64,000 nucleotides of DNA from Bacillus_BA songklensis (GCF_042649685.1 NZ_JBHRZT010000070.1:1-64000); one strand, 5' to 3'. Positions 25,907 through 34,533 are shown, counted from the first letter of the stretch. Numbers and translations are program-made. Notes: a model not told the origin generated them from the letters alone.

Positions 25907-27010
25907 TTATGCTTTTGATTCAACCTCTTTATAGACTTTCAGAATATTTTGATGCGAAACAGGAAATGCATAATTCTCCAATTCTGTAAAATCCACTAAT
26001 TTAATGGTTGACGTTTGCTCCACTTCAGACTCTAATGTTCCCCGATACACCTGAATATTCCAAACAAGATGGGAAAAAACATGCTGAATGGTAGCAAAAG
26101 GCTTTTGCAAATCAGCCTTCGCCCGATAATGCGTCTGCAAATATGCAAGGAATTGTTCTTGTTCTGAACCCGCTTCCTCTGTCACCTCTACATTTGGAAA
26201 TTCCCATAGGTTCGCTAGCAAACCTGTACCGGGCCGCTTATGAATCAACACTTTTCCATCCTCGTTAGTTAAAACGGAGGCTGTTAATTGAACCGTTTTA
26301 GAAGATTTCTTTTTGGATTTCACCGGCAGCTGGTCTTGAACGCCTTCATGAAATCCCCGGCAATGCTCACGAACAGGACATAATAAACAAGAGGGAGAAG
26401 TAGGCGTACATACAATCGCACCTAATTCCATTAGACCTTGATTAAAGAAAGAAGGGTTCTCTTTTGAAATAATTGAGCGTACGACCTCTTCAAACAACCT
26501 CCTTGTCTTTGGCTTCGCTATATCTTCCCATATGGAAAGAATTCTCGATAAAACCCTCATCACATTTCCATCTACCGCAGGCTCCGGAACGCCGTAAGCA
26601 ATGCTCAAAACGGCTCCTGTCGTATAAGGACCGACTCCTTTCAGCTGAGATATCTCTTCACGGGTATTCGGCACTTTCCCTCCATAGTTCTCATGAACCT
26701 CCTTAACTGCCGCTTGCAAGTTACGGACACGCGAATAATAGCCGAGCCCTTCCCACGCTTTTAAGACTTTCTCCTCATCAGCATTTGCTAAACTTTCAAT
26801 AGACGGGAACTGTTGAATGAAGTTATTAAAATAAGGGATGACAGTATCTACCCTCGTTTGCTGCAACATTACTTCAGAGACCCAGACCTTATATGGATCC
26901 TGATCGGCTCTCCATGGTAAGGTACGCTGTTCTTTTTCAAACCATGAAATTAAATCATGTTGAAATTGATTTATGTTAAAATGATTTACAATATCTTTAC
27001 TTTGTTTCAC
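25907..27010 (-). CDS. mutY: A/G-specific adenine DNA glycosylase MutY
   Basis: 367 residues. Removes adenine opposite 8-oxoguanine. The catalytic glutamate E46 is in VSEVMLQQT, the helix-hairpin-helix is LKGVGPYTTGAVLS with catalytic D147 in PAVDGNV, and the 4Fe-4S cluster ligands are C201, C208, C211 and C217. The C-terminal NUDIX-like domain for 8-oxoG recognition starts near residue 240. GTG start behind GGAGGATATAAC. B. subtilis yfhQ in name and place. Confidence 0.94.
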   Translation of the reverse strand: MKQSKDIVNHFNINQFQHDLISWFEKEQRTLPWRADQDPYKVWVSEVMLQQTRVDTVIPYFNNFIQQFPSIESLANADEEKVLKAWEGLGYYSRVRNLQAAVKEVHENYGGKVPNTREEISQLKGVGPYTTGAVLSIAYGVPEPAVDGNVMRVLSRILSIWEDIAKPKTRRLFEEVVRSIISKENPSFFNQGLMELGAIVCTPTSPSCLLCPVREHCRGFHEGVQDQLPVKSKKKSSKTVQLTASVLTNEDGKVLIHKRPGTGLLANLWEFPNVEVTEEAGSEQEQFLAYLQTHYRAKADLQKPFATIQHVFSHLVWNIQVYRGTLESEVEQTSTIKLVDFTELENYAFPVSHQNILKVYKEVESKA

Positions 27011-27113
27011 GTTATATCCTCCGAGGTATTACTATAAATATAGATTATGTCATTAGTTCATTAATCTTCTTTAGTTTAATTAAACAGGAATGAATTTACC
27101 AATAATAAGATGA

Positions 27114-27234
27114 ACCTTCCATCAGTACAGTTATGACCTCTAGTGATGGTTAGTTGAACCAATTCAATTCTTATGTGCTGTTATTCCCTGCTTAAAGAAG
27201 TAGGGTTCTTGCTGCCCGTTAGAAAGGAATAAAC
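27114..27234 (+). repeat. Dispersed repeat family C, copy 2 (upstream of yfhP)
   Basis: AACCTTCCATCA ... TGATGGTTAGTTGAACC, then a weaker middle, ending GCTGCCCGTTAGAAAGGAATAAA. It lies 50 bp before the yfhP start in the same orientation. Confidence 0.7.
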
Positions 27235-27284
27235 CACAAGCATATAAGGAGAAGTGACAAAGAGTAGAAAAGGAGGTTTTGCCT

Positions 27285-28265
27285 TTGGATACTGGTACTC
27301 ATATCGTGATGGGAATTGCATTGGGAGGACTGGCCACCCTCGATCCGGTTGCCGCGTCACACCCTGCTACTGCTCAAGCGATCATGGCTGGTGCAATTGC
27401 CGGCTCACTTGCCCCTGATTTAGATACCATTTTAAAATTGCAAAACAACGCGACATATATTCGTAACCATCGCGGCATCACTCATTCCATTCCTGCCGTG
27501 ATGTTATGGCCGTTACTCATTATTCTAATAATTACATTCTTTTTTCCAACCGCCAATCTTTTACATTTATGGATATGGACTTTTGTAGCTGTTATTTTTC
27601 ATGTGTTTGTCGATATTTTTAATGCATACGGAACTCAGGCACTCCGGCCTTTTACAAAGAAATGGATTGCACTTGGCATCATTAACACGTTCGACCCTTT
27701 TATCTTTCTTGTTCACATTGCGGGAATTATCGTATGGGGATTAGGGGCGCATCCCGGTTATACCTTTTTAATCGTCTATGCGATTCTTTTCCTTTATTAT
27801 GTTATACGCTTTCGGATGCAGCGCAAAGTGGCCAAAGCCGTTCATGATAAAATCCCCGATGTCACCAACTTAATTATTTCACCAACACTGCGCTTTTCTC
27901 ATTGGCATTTGGCGATTACAGCCAAAAACCATTTTTATGTGGGACGCGCTATCAAAAACGAAATCATTGTTTACGATCAATTTGATAAAGTGCCAATTCC
28001 GGAATCCGACATCATCCATGCTGCCAAAAAGGATGATAACTTATCAGCCTTTCTCTCTTTTTCACCTGTATATCGCTGGGAAATTGAGGAATATAATGAC
28101 CATATTGAGGTGCGGTTTATCGACTTGCGCTATCGTAGTAAAGATTATTATCCATTTGTAGCGGTTGTTCAGCTGGATTATAACTTAAATATCATTAGCT
28201 CCTATACAGGCTGGATTTTTAGTGAGCAAAAGCTCAGAAAAAAGCTGGACTATTTACCCAATTAA
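27285..28265 (+). CDS. yfhP: YfhP family membrane metal-dependent hydrolase (DUF457)
   Basis: 326 residues. The N-terminal MDTGTHIVMGIALGGLA and HRGITHS around residue 67 are the histidine motifs of the YdjM/LexA-binding DUF457 family; four to five membrane segments span residues 75-180; the C-terminal third is soluble. The substrate is unknown. I chose TTG at 27285, eight nt after GGAGG, because the protein then begins MDTGTH like B. subtilis YfhP; a TTG two codons earlier overlaps the site. A paralogue occurs at 54356. Confidence 0.85.
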   Translation: MDTGTHIVMGIALGGLATLDPVAASHPATAQAIMAGAIAGSLAPDLDTILKLQNNATYIRNHRGITHSIPAVMLWPLLIILIITFFFPTANLLHLWIWTFVAVIFHVFVDIFNAYGTQALRPFTKKWIALGIINTFDPFIFLVHIAGIIVWGLGAHPGYTFLIVYAILFLYYVIRFRMQRKVAKAVHDKIPDVTNLIISPTLRFSHWHLAITAKNHFYVGRAIKNEIIVYDQFDKVPIPESDIIHAAKKDDNLSAFLSFSPVYRWEIEEYNDHIEVRFIDLRYRSKDYYPFVAVVQLDYNLNIISSYTGWIFSEQKLRKKLDYLPN

Positions 28266-28267
28266 AG

Positions 28268-28308
28268 ATGAAATGGACCTTCCTTTAGAAAGGAAGGTCC
28301 ATTTCATT
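28268..28308. terminator. Bidirectional terminator between yfhP and yfhJ
   Basis: An 18-bp near-perfect stem (ATGAAATGGACCTTCCTTT with AAGGAAGGTCCATTTCAT) between convergent genes. Confidence 0.8.
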
Positions 28309-28327
28309 GTAAAAATGTTTTAGCTTT

Positions 28328-28597
28328 TTAATGGGTGAGATGGTCATTGCGATTGATTAAATGTTTATATTTAGGATTTTCCGTTTTCATTTCATGAAGT
28401 TTGGAACCATACTGTTCAATCCATCTTCTGACAATTTGTTCTGTCACTTCCGGCCCTCTGTATGTCCGCCCCGCTTTTGCATACGTGCTTTCAAAGTCTT
28501 CCCATAGTAGCTCCACCCATGTACGGGCCTGACCGTAAGATAGTGAATCATTTTTTTCCAATAACAAATCGGCAAGCCGCTTAAATGTATCCTCCAT
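28328..28597 (-). CDS. yfhJ: WVELL-motif protein YfhJ
   Basis: 89 residues. The RTWVELLWEDFE motif (about 24-35) gives the family its name; the rest is helical and charged. Start at MEDTFKRLADLL because GAGGTG precedes it; a longer TTG frame covers that site. Position beside sspK is conserved. Function unknown. Confidence 0.85.
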   Translation of the reverse strand: MEDTFKRLADLLLEKNDSLSYGQARTWVELLWEDFESTYAKAGRTYRGPEVTEQIVRRWIEQYGSKLHEMKTENPKYKHLINRNDHLTH

Positions 28598-28637
28598 ATT
28601 TTTCACCTCTTTTGCCAATAATGTATCAAAGCAAGCT

Positions 28638-28691
28638 TACATAGTGATTCTCTTTTGAATCATACTATTGATACGTGCATATCAATGCACG
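28638..28691 (+). promoter_or_regulatory. Sigma-G promoter of sspK with a start-site hairpin
   Basis: TACATA (28638-28643), a 17-nt spacer and an exact CATACTA (28661-28667). Starting about five nt downstream is an eight-bp stem ACGTGCAT/ATGCACGT (28672-28691), so the transcript should begin with a hairpin. Confidence 0.7.
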
Positions 28692-28727
28692 TACTGATGA
28701 TAACCTCTTGAAAAGGAGAGGATTGTA

Positions 28728-28886
28728 ATGCGTAATAAAGCACAAGGTTTTCCAAACCAAAATAACCAGAAACTAGAAGGTGAACCCCGCGCAAAAGCAG
28801 AGTTTGCCTCTATGCGAGCAAACGGTACCATTAATACACACCCTCAAGAAAGAATGCGTGCTTCTAATCAACGAACAGACGAATAG
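28728..28886 (+). CDS. sspK: Small acid-soluble spore protein K
   Basis: 52 residues. Starts MRNKAQGFPNQN and ends PQERMRASNQRTDE, both diagnostic for SspK, a minor forespore SASP. AAAAGGAGAGG lies upstream and an exact sigma-G -10 precedes it. Too short for a standard ORF scan; a leftward frame overlapping its 3' part is spurious. Confidence 0.9.
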   Translation: MRNKAQGFPNQNNQKLEGEPRAKAEFASMRANGTINTHPQERMRASNQRTDE

Positions 28887-28915
28887 AAAAGCAATTCCAT
28901 TTGGAGGTGTTTCGT

Positions 28916-29077
28916 TTGGGCCAACACACACATAAAAGATTTTATGACAATCTTTATTCCAATCCCTTTCAGCAGCCATGGGCAAATCCGAAACATGCAC
29001 ATTCTCAGGCAAACGGAGAAACGCGGCTGACACAAGACTTAATTATCTTGAAACGCGAAACCCGCAAACGTTCTTAA
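28916..29077 (+). CDS. YpzG-like small protein
   Basis: 53 residues from TTG, six nt after GGAGGTG. The sequence begins MGQHTHKRFYDNLYSNPF, then WANPKHAHSQANGET, and ends in a basic LKRETRKRS. I recognise the NPKHAxxQxNGET core as that of the YpzG family of Bacillus. It directly follows sspK and may be read from the same sigma-G promoter. Function unknown. Confidence 0.65.
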   Translation: MGQHTHKRFYDNLYSNPFQQPWANPKHAHSQANGETRLTQDLIILKRETRKRS

Positions 29078-29088
29078 CTATTCATAAG

Positions 29089-29246
29089 AAATGAGGATGA
29101 CTCAAAAGGTATAAAAAGACATACCTATTGAGTCATCCTCCTGAAAGGACCCGTCATGAAAATACGGCAAAATAAAAAAATACCGTGACGGGCCCTTTCA
29201 GTAAAGATCAACCTTTGCCATCGATTGGAGACTTATGGGACAGCCT
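29089..29246. repeat. Dispersed palindromic repeat family D, copy 3
   Basis: GAGGATGACTCAAAAGGTAT / ATACCTATTGAGTCATCCTC, then CTGAAAGGACCCGTCA / TGACGGGCCCTTTCAG. Two nested palindromes lie between the 3' ends of the ypzG-like gene and yfhH, probably acting as a bidirectional terminator. Confidence 0.75.
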
Positions 29247-29560
29247 CACTTTTTCAGCATTGAAATCGGCAGCGCTTCTTCTTTCATGTTTCCCCCTAGG
29301 CGGAAGCCCCATGCAAAGACACCATTTATATAATCAATTTTAAAATAATTACCAGGGTCCCCTTCAATTTCATATACTTCCCCTGCTTGAAAATCGTCTG
29401 GATTCAACAAGTAGGCTTTAGCAAGAAGAATTTTACGTTCAAACACAGCAAATTCATTCACCATTCCCATTTGTTCCGCTTTTCTTGCTTTTTCCTGCAG
29501 TGAACCAATTTCTTGTTTCAACTCCCATTCCTTCATATCGCTGTATCGTTTTTCTTGCAT
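29246..29560 (-). CDS. yfhH: YfhH family protein (DUF1811)
   Basis: 104 residues. A helical N-terminal half (KRYSDMKEWELKQEIGSLQEKARKAEQ) and an SH3-like C-terminal half (GEVYEIEGDPGNYFKIDYINGVFAWG). Family of unknown function, conserved at this place. GGGGGAACACATATC precedes the ATG. A Bacillaceae-1-like RNA ends a few bases before that ribosome-binding site. Confidence 0.82.
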   Translation of the reverse strand: MQEKRYSDMKEWELKQEIGSLQEKARKAEQMGMVNEFAVFERKILLAKAYLLNPDDFQAGEVYEIEGDPGNYFKIDYINGVFAWGFRLGGNMKEEALPISMLKK

Positions 29561-29578
29561 GATATGTGTTCCCCCTTT

Positions 29579-29646
29579 GATGCACAGGACGTGCTAGCGA
29601 AGACGTTGCGACAGGACGCCGCGGTGTTAGTTTTCGTTCCTTATCA
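29579..29646 (-). ncRNA. Bacillaceae-1 RNA motif (family B, copy 2) in the yfhH leader
   Basis: Minus strand: hairpin GCGGC-GTCCT-GTCGC then GCAC-GTCCT-GTGC. Two terminal loops of the form RUCCU are the described hallmark of the Bacillaceae-1 RNA. The element ends four nt before the yfhH Shine-Dalgarno, so here it would lie in a 5' UTR. Confidence 0.7.
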
Positions 29647-29749
29647 TCTTAAGTATACGAAAACAATCGAAAAAACAAAAGATATTGCCTGCACTTGCAT
29701 CCACCGTTAAAAATAGTTATGTTGAAAAAGGAAAGAAAGGTGATAAAGC

Positions 29750-30409
29750 ATGAAAACGGTATTGATTACAGGAGCAGGTACGGGGTTGGGAAAAGAATTG
29801 GCTCTCCTTTATGCTAAAGACAACCATCAGGTTATTTTAGCGGGTCGAACATTATCAAAGCTTGAAAAAACCAAACACTTAATAAAGCAGCTAGGCGGGA
29901 CCGCCCATATTCAGCAGCTCGATATCCGCAGCCCGGAAAAAGCCGTTAAAAAACTTTTATTAACCCATACGATCGATATTTTAATTAATAATGCAGGGGT
30001 AGGACATTTTGGTCATTTTCACCGCTTGCGTCATGAAGAAATTGAAGAGATGATTGACAGTAATGTAAAAGGGACCATTTATGTTACTAAAGCACTGATT
30101 GAACATCTTCTTTCAAGGCCCGAAGGAAAGATTATTAATATCGTCTCCACAGCGGGATTACGGGGCAAGGTCAATGAATCGGTATATGTAGCCAGCAAAT
30201 TTGCTGTGCGCGGCTTCACCGAAAGCTTACAAAAGGAATATGCCGATACCCGCCTTTCCATTATTGGCGCGTACATGGGTGGAATGGATACGCCGTTTTG
30301 GGATAAAACAGACCATATAAAAGATAAGAGCCGCTTAAAACCAGCAAGCGACATCGCTAAGTTTATTTATGAAAAGCAACATACAAATGAAGATATCATC
30401 ATCCAATAG
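29750..30409 (+). CDS. SDR family oxidoreductase
   Basis: 219 residues, short for the classical type. Cofactor loop TGAGTGLG, NNAG motif, catalytic serine in VSTAGLRG and YVASK (Tyr and Lys). Substrate unknown. AGAAAGGTG precedes the start. Single-gene unit with its own terminator. Confidence 0.82.
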   Translation: MKTVLITGAGTGLGKELALLYAKDNHQVILAGRTLSKLEKTKHLIKQLGGTAHIQQLDIRSPEKAVKKLLLTHTIDILINNAGVGHFGHFHRLRHEEIEEMIDSNVKGTIYVTKALIEHLLSRPEGKIINIVSTAGLRGKVNESVYVASKFAVRGFTESLQKEYADTRLSIIGAYMGGMDTPFWDKTDHIKDKSRLKPASDIAKFIYEKQHTNEDIIIQ

Positions 30410-30412
30410 CAG

Positions 30413-30448
30413 TTTGACCCCAAGGTGGATAAATTCCTTGGGGTCAAA
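30413..30448. terminator. Bidirectional terminator between the SDR gene and recX
   Basis: TTTGACCCCAAGG / CCTTGGGGTCAAA perfect 13-bp stem between convergent genes. Confidence 0.85.
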
Positions 30449-30461
30449 TTGTCCAATTCCA

Positions 30462-31274
30462 TTACTCTTCACTTTTTAGCTCTTCTAACAACCGTTTAAT
30501 ATCCTCAATTGCAAACCCTTTTCGATATAAGCTTTGTTTCATCCGCCGTTCATATTCCCATCCTTCATATTTCTCGTAGCGGCGGTGCGCTTTTAGGCCT
30601 TGATGTTTCAACGCTTCCCACTCTGCATCTTCTTCCTTTTCCACTCCCCATTCATGAAAAAGTTGTTGAATGATGGTAAAAGAGTAACCTTTTTGCTGCA
30701 ATGTTTGTTCAATTTTTTGCCTGAGGGCCGATGAGGATAGCTTTTGATTTTTCCCTTTTGTTTTATCTGCAATTTTAATTGCAGTTTGAAGTTGCTCATT
30801 ATCGGAAAAATCCATTAAACTAATATCAATATACTCGTCAGCAATCCCTTTTTCTTTTAGTTCTTTCCGAATGAGATTCGGTCCTTTTACGGTTGTACTC
30901 CTTTGAGTACGTGCATAGGCTTTGGCAAACTCTAAATCATCAATATAGCGTTGATCATCGAGTTTATGTAACACTTCTTGGATGATCATTTCCCCTATCC
31001 CTTTTGATTTTAAGTAAGTATGGACTTCCTTTTTGGATCTCATCCGGTATGACAAGTAATTCAGGGCTAGATTATACGCTTTTTTCACATCGTCGGCGTA
31101 TTGAATTTCAGTTAAGTCAAGTTCGTCCAACTCTCTTCCTTTTTTTAACTGAAATTTCACCAGAACGTATTCATCAACACTAAAACCGTATTCTTCCCCT
31201 TTGCCATAATCAAGGTACACATTGTACCTTTCACTATTTTTCGCTTGAGTTGTTATTTTAGTAATAATTGGCAT
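30462..31274 (-). CDS. recX: RecA regulator RecX
   Basis: 270 residues, long type as in Bacillus. Repeated three-helix units with RYIDDLEFAKAYAR and KGPNLIRKELKEKGI modulate RecA filaments. Start at MPIITKITTQ, matching B. subtilis RecX; an ATG three codons earlier is possible. Divergent from yfhF. Confidence 0.88.
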   Translation of the reverse strand: MPIITKITTQAKNSERYNVYLDYGKGEEYGFSVDEYVLVKFQLKKGRELDELDLTEIQYADDVKKAYNLALNYLSYRMRSKKEVHTYLKSKGIGEMIIQEVLHKLDDQRYIDDLEFAKAYARTQRSTTVKGPNLIRKELKEKGIADEYIDISLMDFSDNEQLQTAIKIADKTKGKNQKLSSSALRQKIEQTLQQKGYSFTIIQQLFHEWGVEKEEDAEWEALKHQGLKAHRRYEKYEGWEYERRMKQSLYRKGFAIEDIKRLLEELKSEE

Positions 31275-31425
31275 AAAAAACATCCCATTTCTTCCGATTA
31301 ATCCCTTTAAATTACGATTGATTTAAACCTTATTATTAAGATTATACAATACAAAAAGATGTTTCAACGTTTATATACATCATCTGAACTATTTATAAGA
31401 GACGATAAGCAGGAGGCTGATGGAA

Positions 31426-32319
31426 ATGAAAATTGTCATTGCAGGCGGTACAGGATTTGTTGGTAAGGTGTTAACATCGTTCTTTTTGAATCAACAGCAT
31501 GACATATGGATCCTAACAAGAAATCCCCGCCCTTCATCCGGTCGTTTACATTATGTGGATTGGGAACATGCCTTGCCGTACGTTCAACAAGCAGATGTTG
31601 TCATTAACCTTGCTGGTGTTTCCTTAAACAGCGGCCGCTGGACCGAGGAGAGGAAAAAAGCGATCATTCAAAGCCGGGTGTCGACAACCCAAAAGCTTGT
31701 TAAAATGATGAAGACCTCTTCCAAAAAAGTGTTTATCAATGCAAGTGCAGTCGGATTCTATGGGACCTCGACAACTGAAACGTTTACAGAAGCATCCCCT
31801 TCCGAGAATAATGATTTTCTCGCCTCTACCGTCAAAGCATGGGAAGCAGAAGCTCTAAAGGCAAAGGAATACGGAATTCGCACCTCCCTTACCCGCTTTG
31901 GCATTATCCTGGGGCAAAATGAAGGAGCTCTTCCTAAAATGATCCTTCCGTATAAATTATTTGCAGGAGGAACAGTCGGTTCTGGAGAACAATGGATGTC
32001 ATGGGTGCATATTGAAGATGTTGTCCGTATTATGGCTTTTATCATCGAACATGAAGATCTTGAAGGACCGATTAACGTTACGGCTCCCCACCCCGTTACA
32101 ATGAAGGAATTTGGGCAAACCATCGCCAAAGTCATAAACCGTCCTCATTGGCTGCCAGTACCTGACTTTGCCCTTAACATACTTTTAGGGGAAATGAGCA
32201 TGTTAATTTTAAAAGGACAACGTGTTTTACCTCAAAAATTATGCGACCATCACTATTCATTTACATATGATAAACTAGAAGGAGCATTAACACATTTATA
32301 CCGTTCTAATGGGCATTAA
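31426..32319 (+). CDS. yfhF: TIGR01777-type NAD-dependent epimerase-like protein YfhF
   Basis: 297 residues. Rossmann start MKIVIAGGTGFVGK, VVINLAGVSL, SAVGFYG, and a C-terminal DUF1731-like end (LLGEMSMLILKGQRVLPQKL). Family members are extended SDRs of unclear substrate; a link to division is reported only for some relatives. The second ATG (31426) sits nine nt after AGGAGG and is preferred. Confidence 0.87.
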   Translation: MKIVIAGGTGFVGKVLTSFFLNQQHDIWILTRNPRPSSGRLHYVDWEHALPYVQQADVVINLAGVSLNSGRWTEERKKAIIQSRVSTTQKLVKMMKTSSKKVFINASAVGFYGTSTTETFTEASPSENNDFLASTVKAWEAEALKAKEYGIRTSLTRFGIILGQNEGALPKMILPYKLFAGGTVGSGEQWMSWVHIEDVVRIMAFIIEHEDLEGPINVTAPHPVTMKEFGQTIAKVINRPHWLPVPDFALNILLGEMSMLILKGQRVLPQKLCDHHYSFTYDKLEGALTHLYRSNGH

Positions 32320-32440
32320 GAATTGTTTTTAGACATAGTTGAACGCCTGTAAGAACAAACTAGTCATCGGAGAAAAATAACCTTCTCTGATAGAACTTCG
32401 ACTTGATTATAAAGTTTGCAGCTGTAGATAGGAGTTTAGT

Positions 32441-33568
32441 ATGAAAAAGGTTTTATTTAAAAATGCAACAATTTATCCTGTTACGTCCCCTCCTTTGTCA
32501 AATCACGACTTGCTTGTTGAGGATGGGAAAATCAAAGAAATAAATCGCCATATTGAAACATCAGAAGAGATGGAGATCATCGATTGCCGAAACCAATACC
32601 TTTTTCCTGGATTTATTGATGTTCACACGCATTTGGGGCTTTATGACGAAGGGACCGGATGGGCGGGAAATGATGCCAACGAGACCATTGACCCTCTCAC
32701 TCCTCATATTCGTGCGCTCGACGGTGTCCATCCGCTTGACCCTGGCTTTCAAGATGCCATCCAATATGGTATTACCACCGTGCATATTATGCCGGGGAGC
32801 GCTAACGTAATTGGAGGTACTACTTCAGTCATCAAAACAACAGGTAAAAATATTTCAAACATGATCATCCAAGAAACAGCAGGACTGAAAATTGCCTTAG
32901 GAGAAAACCCAAAACGTATTCACAGTAACGGCAATAAAGAATCCATTACACGCATGGGGATTATGGGGATGCTTCGCGAGGCCTTCTATAGTGCTAAATA
33001 TTGCGATAATGTAGAAGATCTGCGGATCAAACCCCTTATTCAGGCACTTAAAAAGGAGATACCCGTCCGGATCCATGCTCATAGAGCTGATGACATTCTA
33101 TCAGCCTTGCGCTTCTCTGATGAGTTTGATCTTGATGTTCGTATTGAGCATTGTACAGAGGGGCATTTAATTGCAGAAGAGTTAAAGGGCCGAAACTTAA
33201 AAGTATGCGTGGGGCCAACCTTGACAAGGCGCTCTAAAATCGAGCTGAAAAATAAAAGCTGGAAGACATATCAAACTCTGGTGGAACATGGGGTTGAAGT
33301 TTCCATTACAACCGATCACCCTTATACACCTATCCAGTATCTGAATATTTGTGCTTCTCTTGCTGTTCGGGAAGGATTGGATGAACAAAAAGCACTGGAA
33401 GGAATTACAATCAACCCGGCTAAAAACTTGCGGGTTGATGATCGAATTGGCAGCTTAGAAAAAGGCAAAGATGCAGACATTGTCTTATGGAGCCATCATC
33501 CGCTCCATTATTTGGCTAAACCGGTTTTAACGATGATTAATGGAAAAATATTATTTAAAAAAAATTAA
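32441..33568 (+). CDS. Amidohydrolase family protein (imidazolonepropionase-like)
   Basis: 375 residues. Metal-dependent TIM-barrel hydrolase: FIDVHTHLG gives H62 and H64, RIHAHRADD and RIEHCTEGH further histidines, and SITTDHPYTP the catalytic aspartate. N- and C-terminal small beta-sandwich parts are present. The substrate is unknown. TAGGAG upstream. Not part of the B. subtilis yfh order, so a lineage-specific insertion between yfhF and yfhE. Confidence 0.82.
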   Translation: MKKVLFKNATIYPVTSPPLSNHDLLVEDGKIKEINRHIETSEEMEIIDCRNQYLFPGFIDVHTHLGLYDEGTGWAGNDANETIDPLTPHIRALDGVHPLDPGFQDAIQYGITTVHIMPGSANVIGGTTSVIKTTGKNISNMIIQETAGLKIALGENPKRIHSNGNKESITRMGIMGMLREAFYSAKYCDNVEDLRIKPLIQALKKEIPVRIHAHRADDILSALRFSDEFDLDVRIEHCTEGHLIAEELKGRNLKVCVGPTLTRRSKIELKNKSWKTYQTLVEHGVEVSITTDHPYTPIQYLNICASLAVREGLDEQKALEGITINPAKNLRVDDRIGSLEKGKDADIVLWSHHPLHYLAKPVLTMINGKILFKKN

Positions 33569-33661
33569 CAAATTACCTATTTCCTTTTTAATTATTTTTT
33601 AGTATGATACGTATGGTAAGAGTTATCTTTTTAATTGAGAGTTGCTTACAATTGGATAAAA

Positions 33662-33826
33662 CATTCAAATAGATTTGTTGACTTTGAATGGGAAGGCAAA
33701 TGGTGCGCCACCAGTAAATACTGGTTCTAGTGGGTTCGATTCCCACCCCGAAATTTTTTGATCTTTTATAAAAAATTTCGAGGGTGTGGAGAGCCAACAG
33801 TCGTGGTCTGCCCTCGATAGGAGGGG
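33662..33826 (+). ncRNA. Structured leader with tRNA-like arms and Shine-Dalgarno switch, upstream of GNAT gene
   Basis: Order of elements: hairpin CATTCAAA/TTTGAATG (33662-33690); D-arm-like GGC-AAATGGTGC-GCC (33695-33709); anticodon-arm-like ACCAG-TAAATA-CTGGT (33710-33725); four-nt spacer; T-arm GTGGG-TTCGATT-CCCAC (33730-33746), exact in form. CGAAATTTTTT (33749-33759) pairs with 33770-33780. CGAGGG (33779-33784) can instead pair with CCCTCG (33811-33816). If it does not, CCCTC can pair with GAGGG at 33821-33825, which is the Shine-Dalgarno of the next gene. A normal seven-bp acceptor stem is missing, so it is not a standard tRNA. I do not recognise a named class. Confidence 0.55.
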
Positions 33827-33832
33827 AATATT

Positions 33833-34390
33833 ATGTTGAAAAAACGTGATTTACATGACTGCCAGGCTTTATACGAACTAATGGTGCACCCGGATGTCTT
33901 CCCTTTTGTTCGTCATAAAGCCCATTCTTACGAAGAATTTTTGTTCGTGACAAAACAGACAATCGAAGCGGAAGAACATGGCGAACTAATTTCTCGTACC
34001 ATCACAGACGAGTGGGGTAATCCGATCGGCACCATTAACCTATTTGACGTCGAAGACAATGCAGGATTCCTTGGCACATGGTTAGGCAAACCTTTTCATG
34101 GGAAAGGATATAACCAAGTAGCAAAAGAAGCGTTCTTTAATGAACTATTTTATGAGCTGGGCATTGAGCGCATTTTCATGCGTATCCGAAAGGTAAATGC
34201 TCGTTCCATGAAAGCAGCGGAAAAACTGCCTTATGTAACGTTGGCAAATGAAACAAGAAAAAGCCTTTATGAAGAAATCAATCAAGAAGGCGATGTTTAT
34301 AATTTGTATGAAATTTCAAAAGACCTTTACACATTATACATCATGCGTAATGGGCAAGAACTTCAAGAAGAGCATCTCAAAGAAGCGTAA
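33833..34390 (+). CDS. GNAT family N-acetyltransferase (RimL-like)
   Basis: 185 residues. N-terminal substrate part, then the acetyl-CoA fold with GTINLFDVEDNAGFLGTWLG and the pyrophosphate loop FHGKGYNQVAKEA (Q/R-x-x-G-x-G/A type), and a β6-β7 end YNLYEISKDLY. COG1670-like enzymes acetylate ribosomal proteins, amino acids or drugs; the substrate here is unknown. AGGAGGGG is well spaced but can be sequestered by the leader described above. Confidence 0.82.
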   Translation: MLKKRDLHDCQALYELMVHPDVFPFVRHKAHSYEEFLFVTKQTIEAEEHGELISRTITDEWGNPIGTINLFDVEDNAGFLGTWLGKPFHGKGYNQVAKEAFFNELFYELGIERIFMRIRKVNARSMKAAEKLPYVTLANETRKSLYEEINQEGDVYNLYEISKDLYTLYIMRNGQELQEEHLKEA

Positions 34391-34431
34391 AAAACCTCTT
34401 TCCTCCGTGTGGGGAAAGAGGTTTTTTACGC
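34385..34431 (+). terminator. Terminator of the GNAT gene
   Basis: GCGTAAAAAACCTCTTTCC / GGAAAGAGGTTTTTTACGC stem overlapping the stop codon; T run on both strands. Confidence 0.9.
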
Positions 34432-34533
34432 CCTCCTGTTGCAGAAAATTTCGAATGGCTCGTTTGAAAAGAAAACGGATTGGTCAAAATAGGAAATGTA
34501 AAGATTTATCACACTTTTATTGGAGGGATACAA

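Noticed and set aside
28773..29033. 86-codon leftward ORF
   Set aside because: Overlaps sspK and the YpzG-like gene, both with clear family sequence and ribosome-binding sites.
33686..33753. A complete tRNA gene
   Set aside because: The T-arm is perfect, but the acceptor stem has only about four pairs, the anticodon loop six bases and the D stem three pairs, so it would not be a working tRNA.
33588..33797. 69-codon leftward frame across the GNAT leader
   Set aside because: Antisense to the structured leader; its GIEPTR-type text is the well-known false translation of T-arm sequence.
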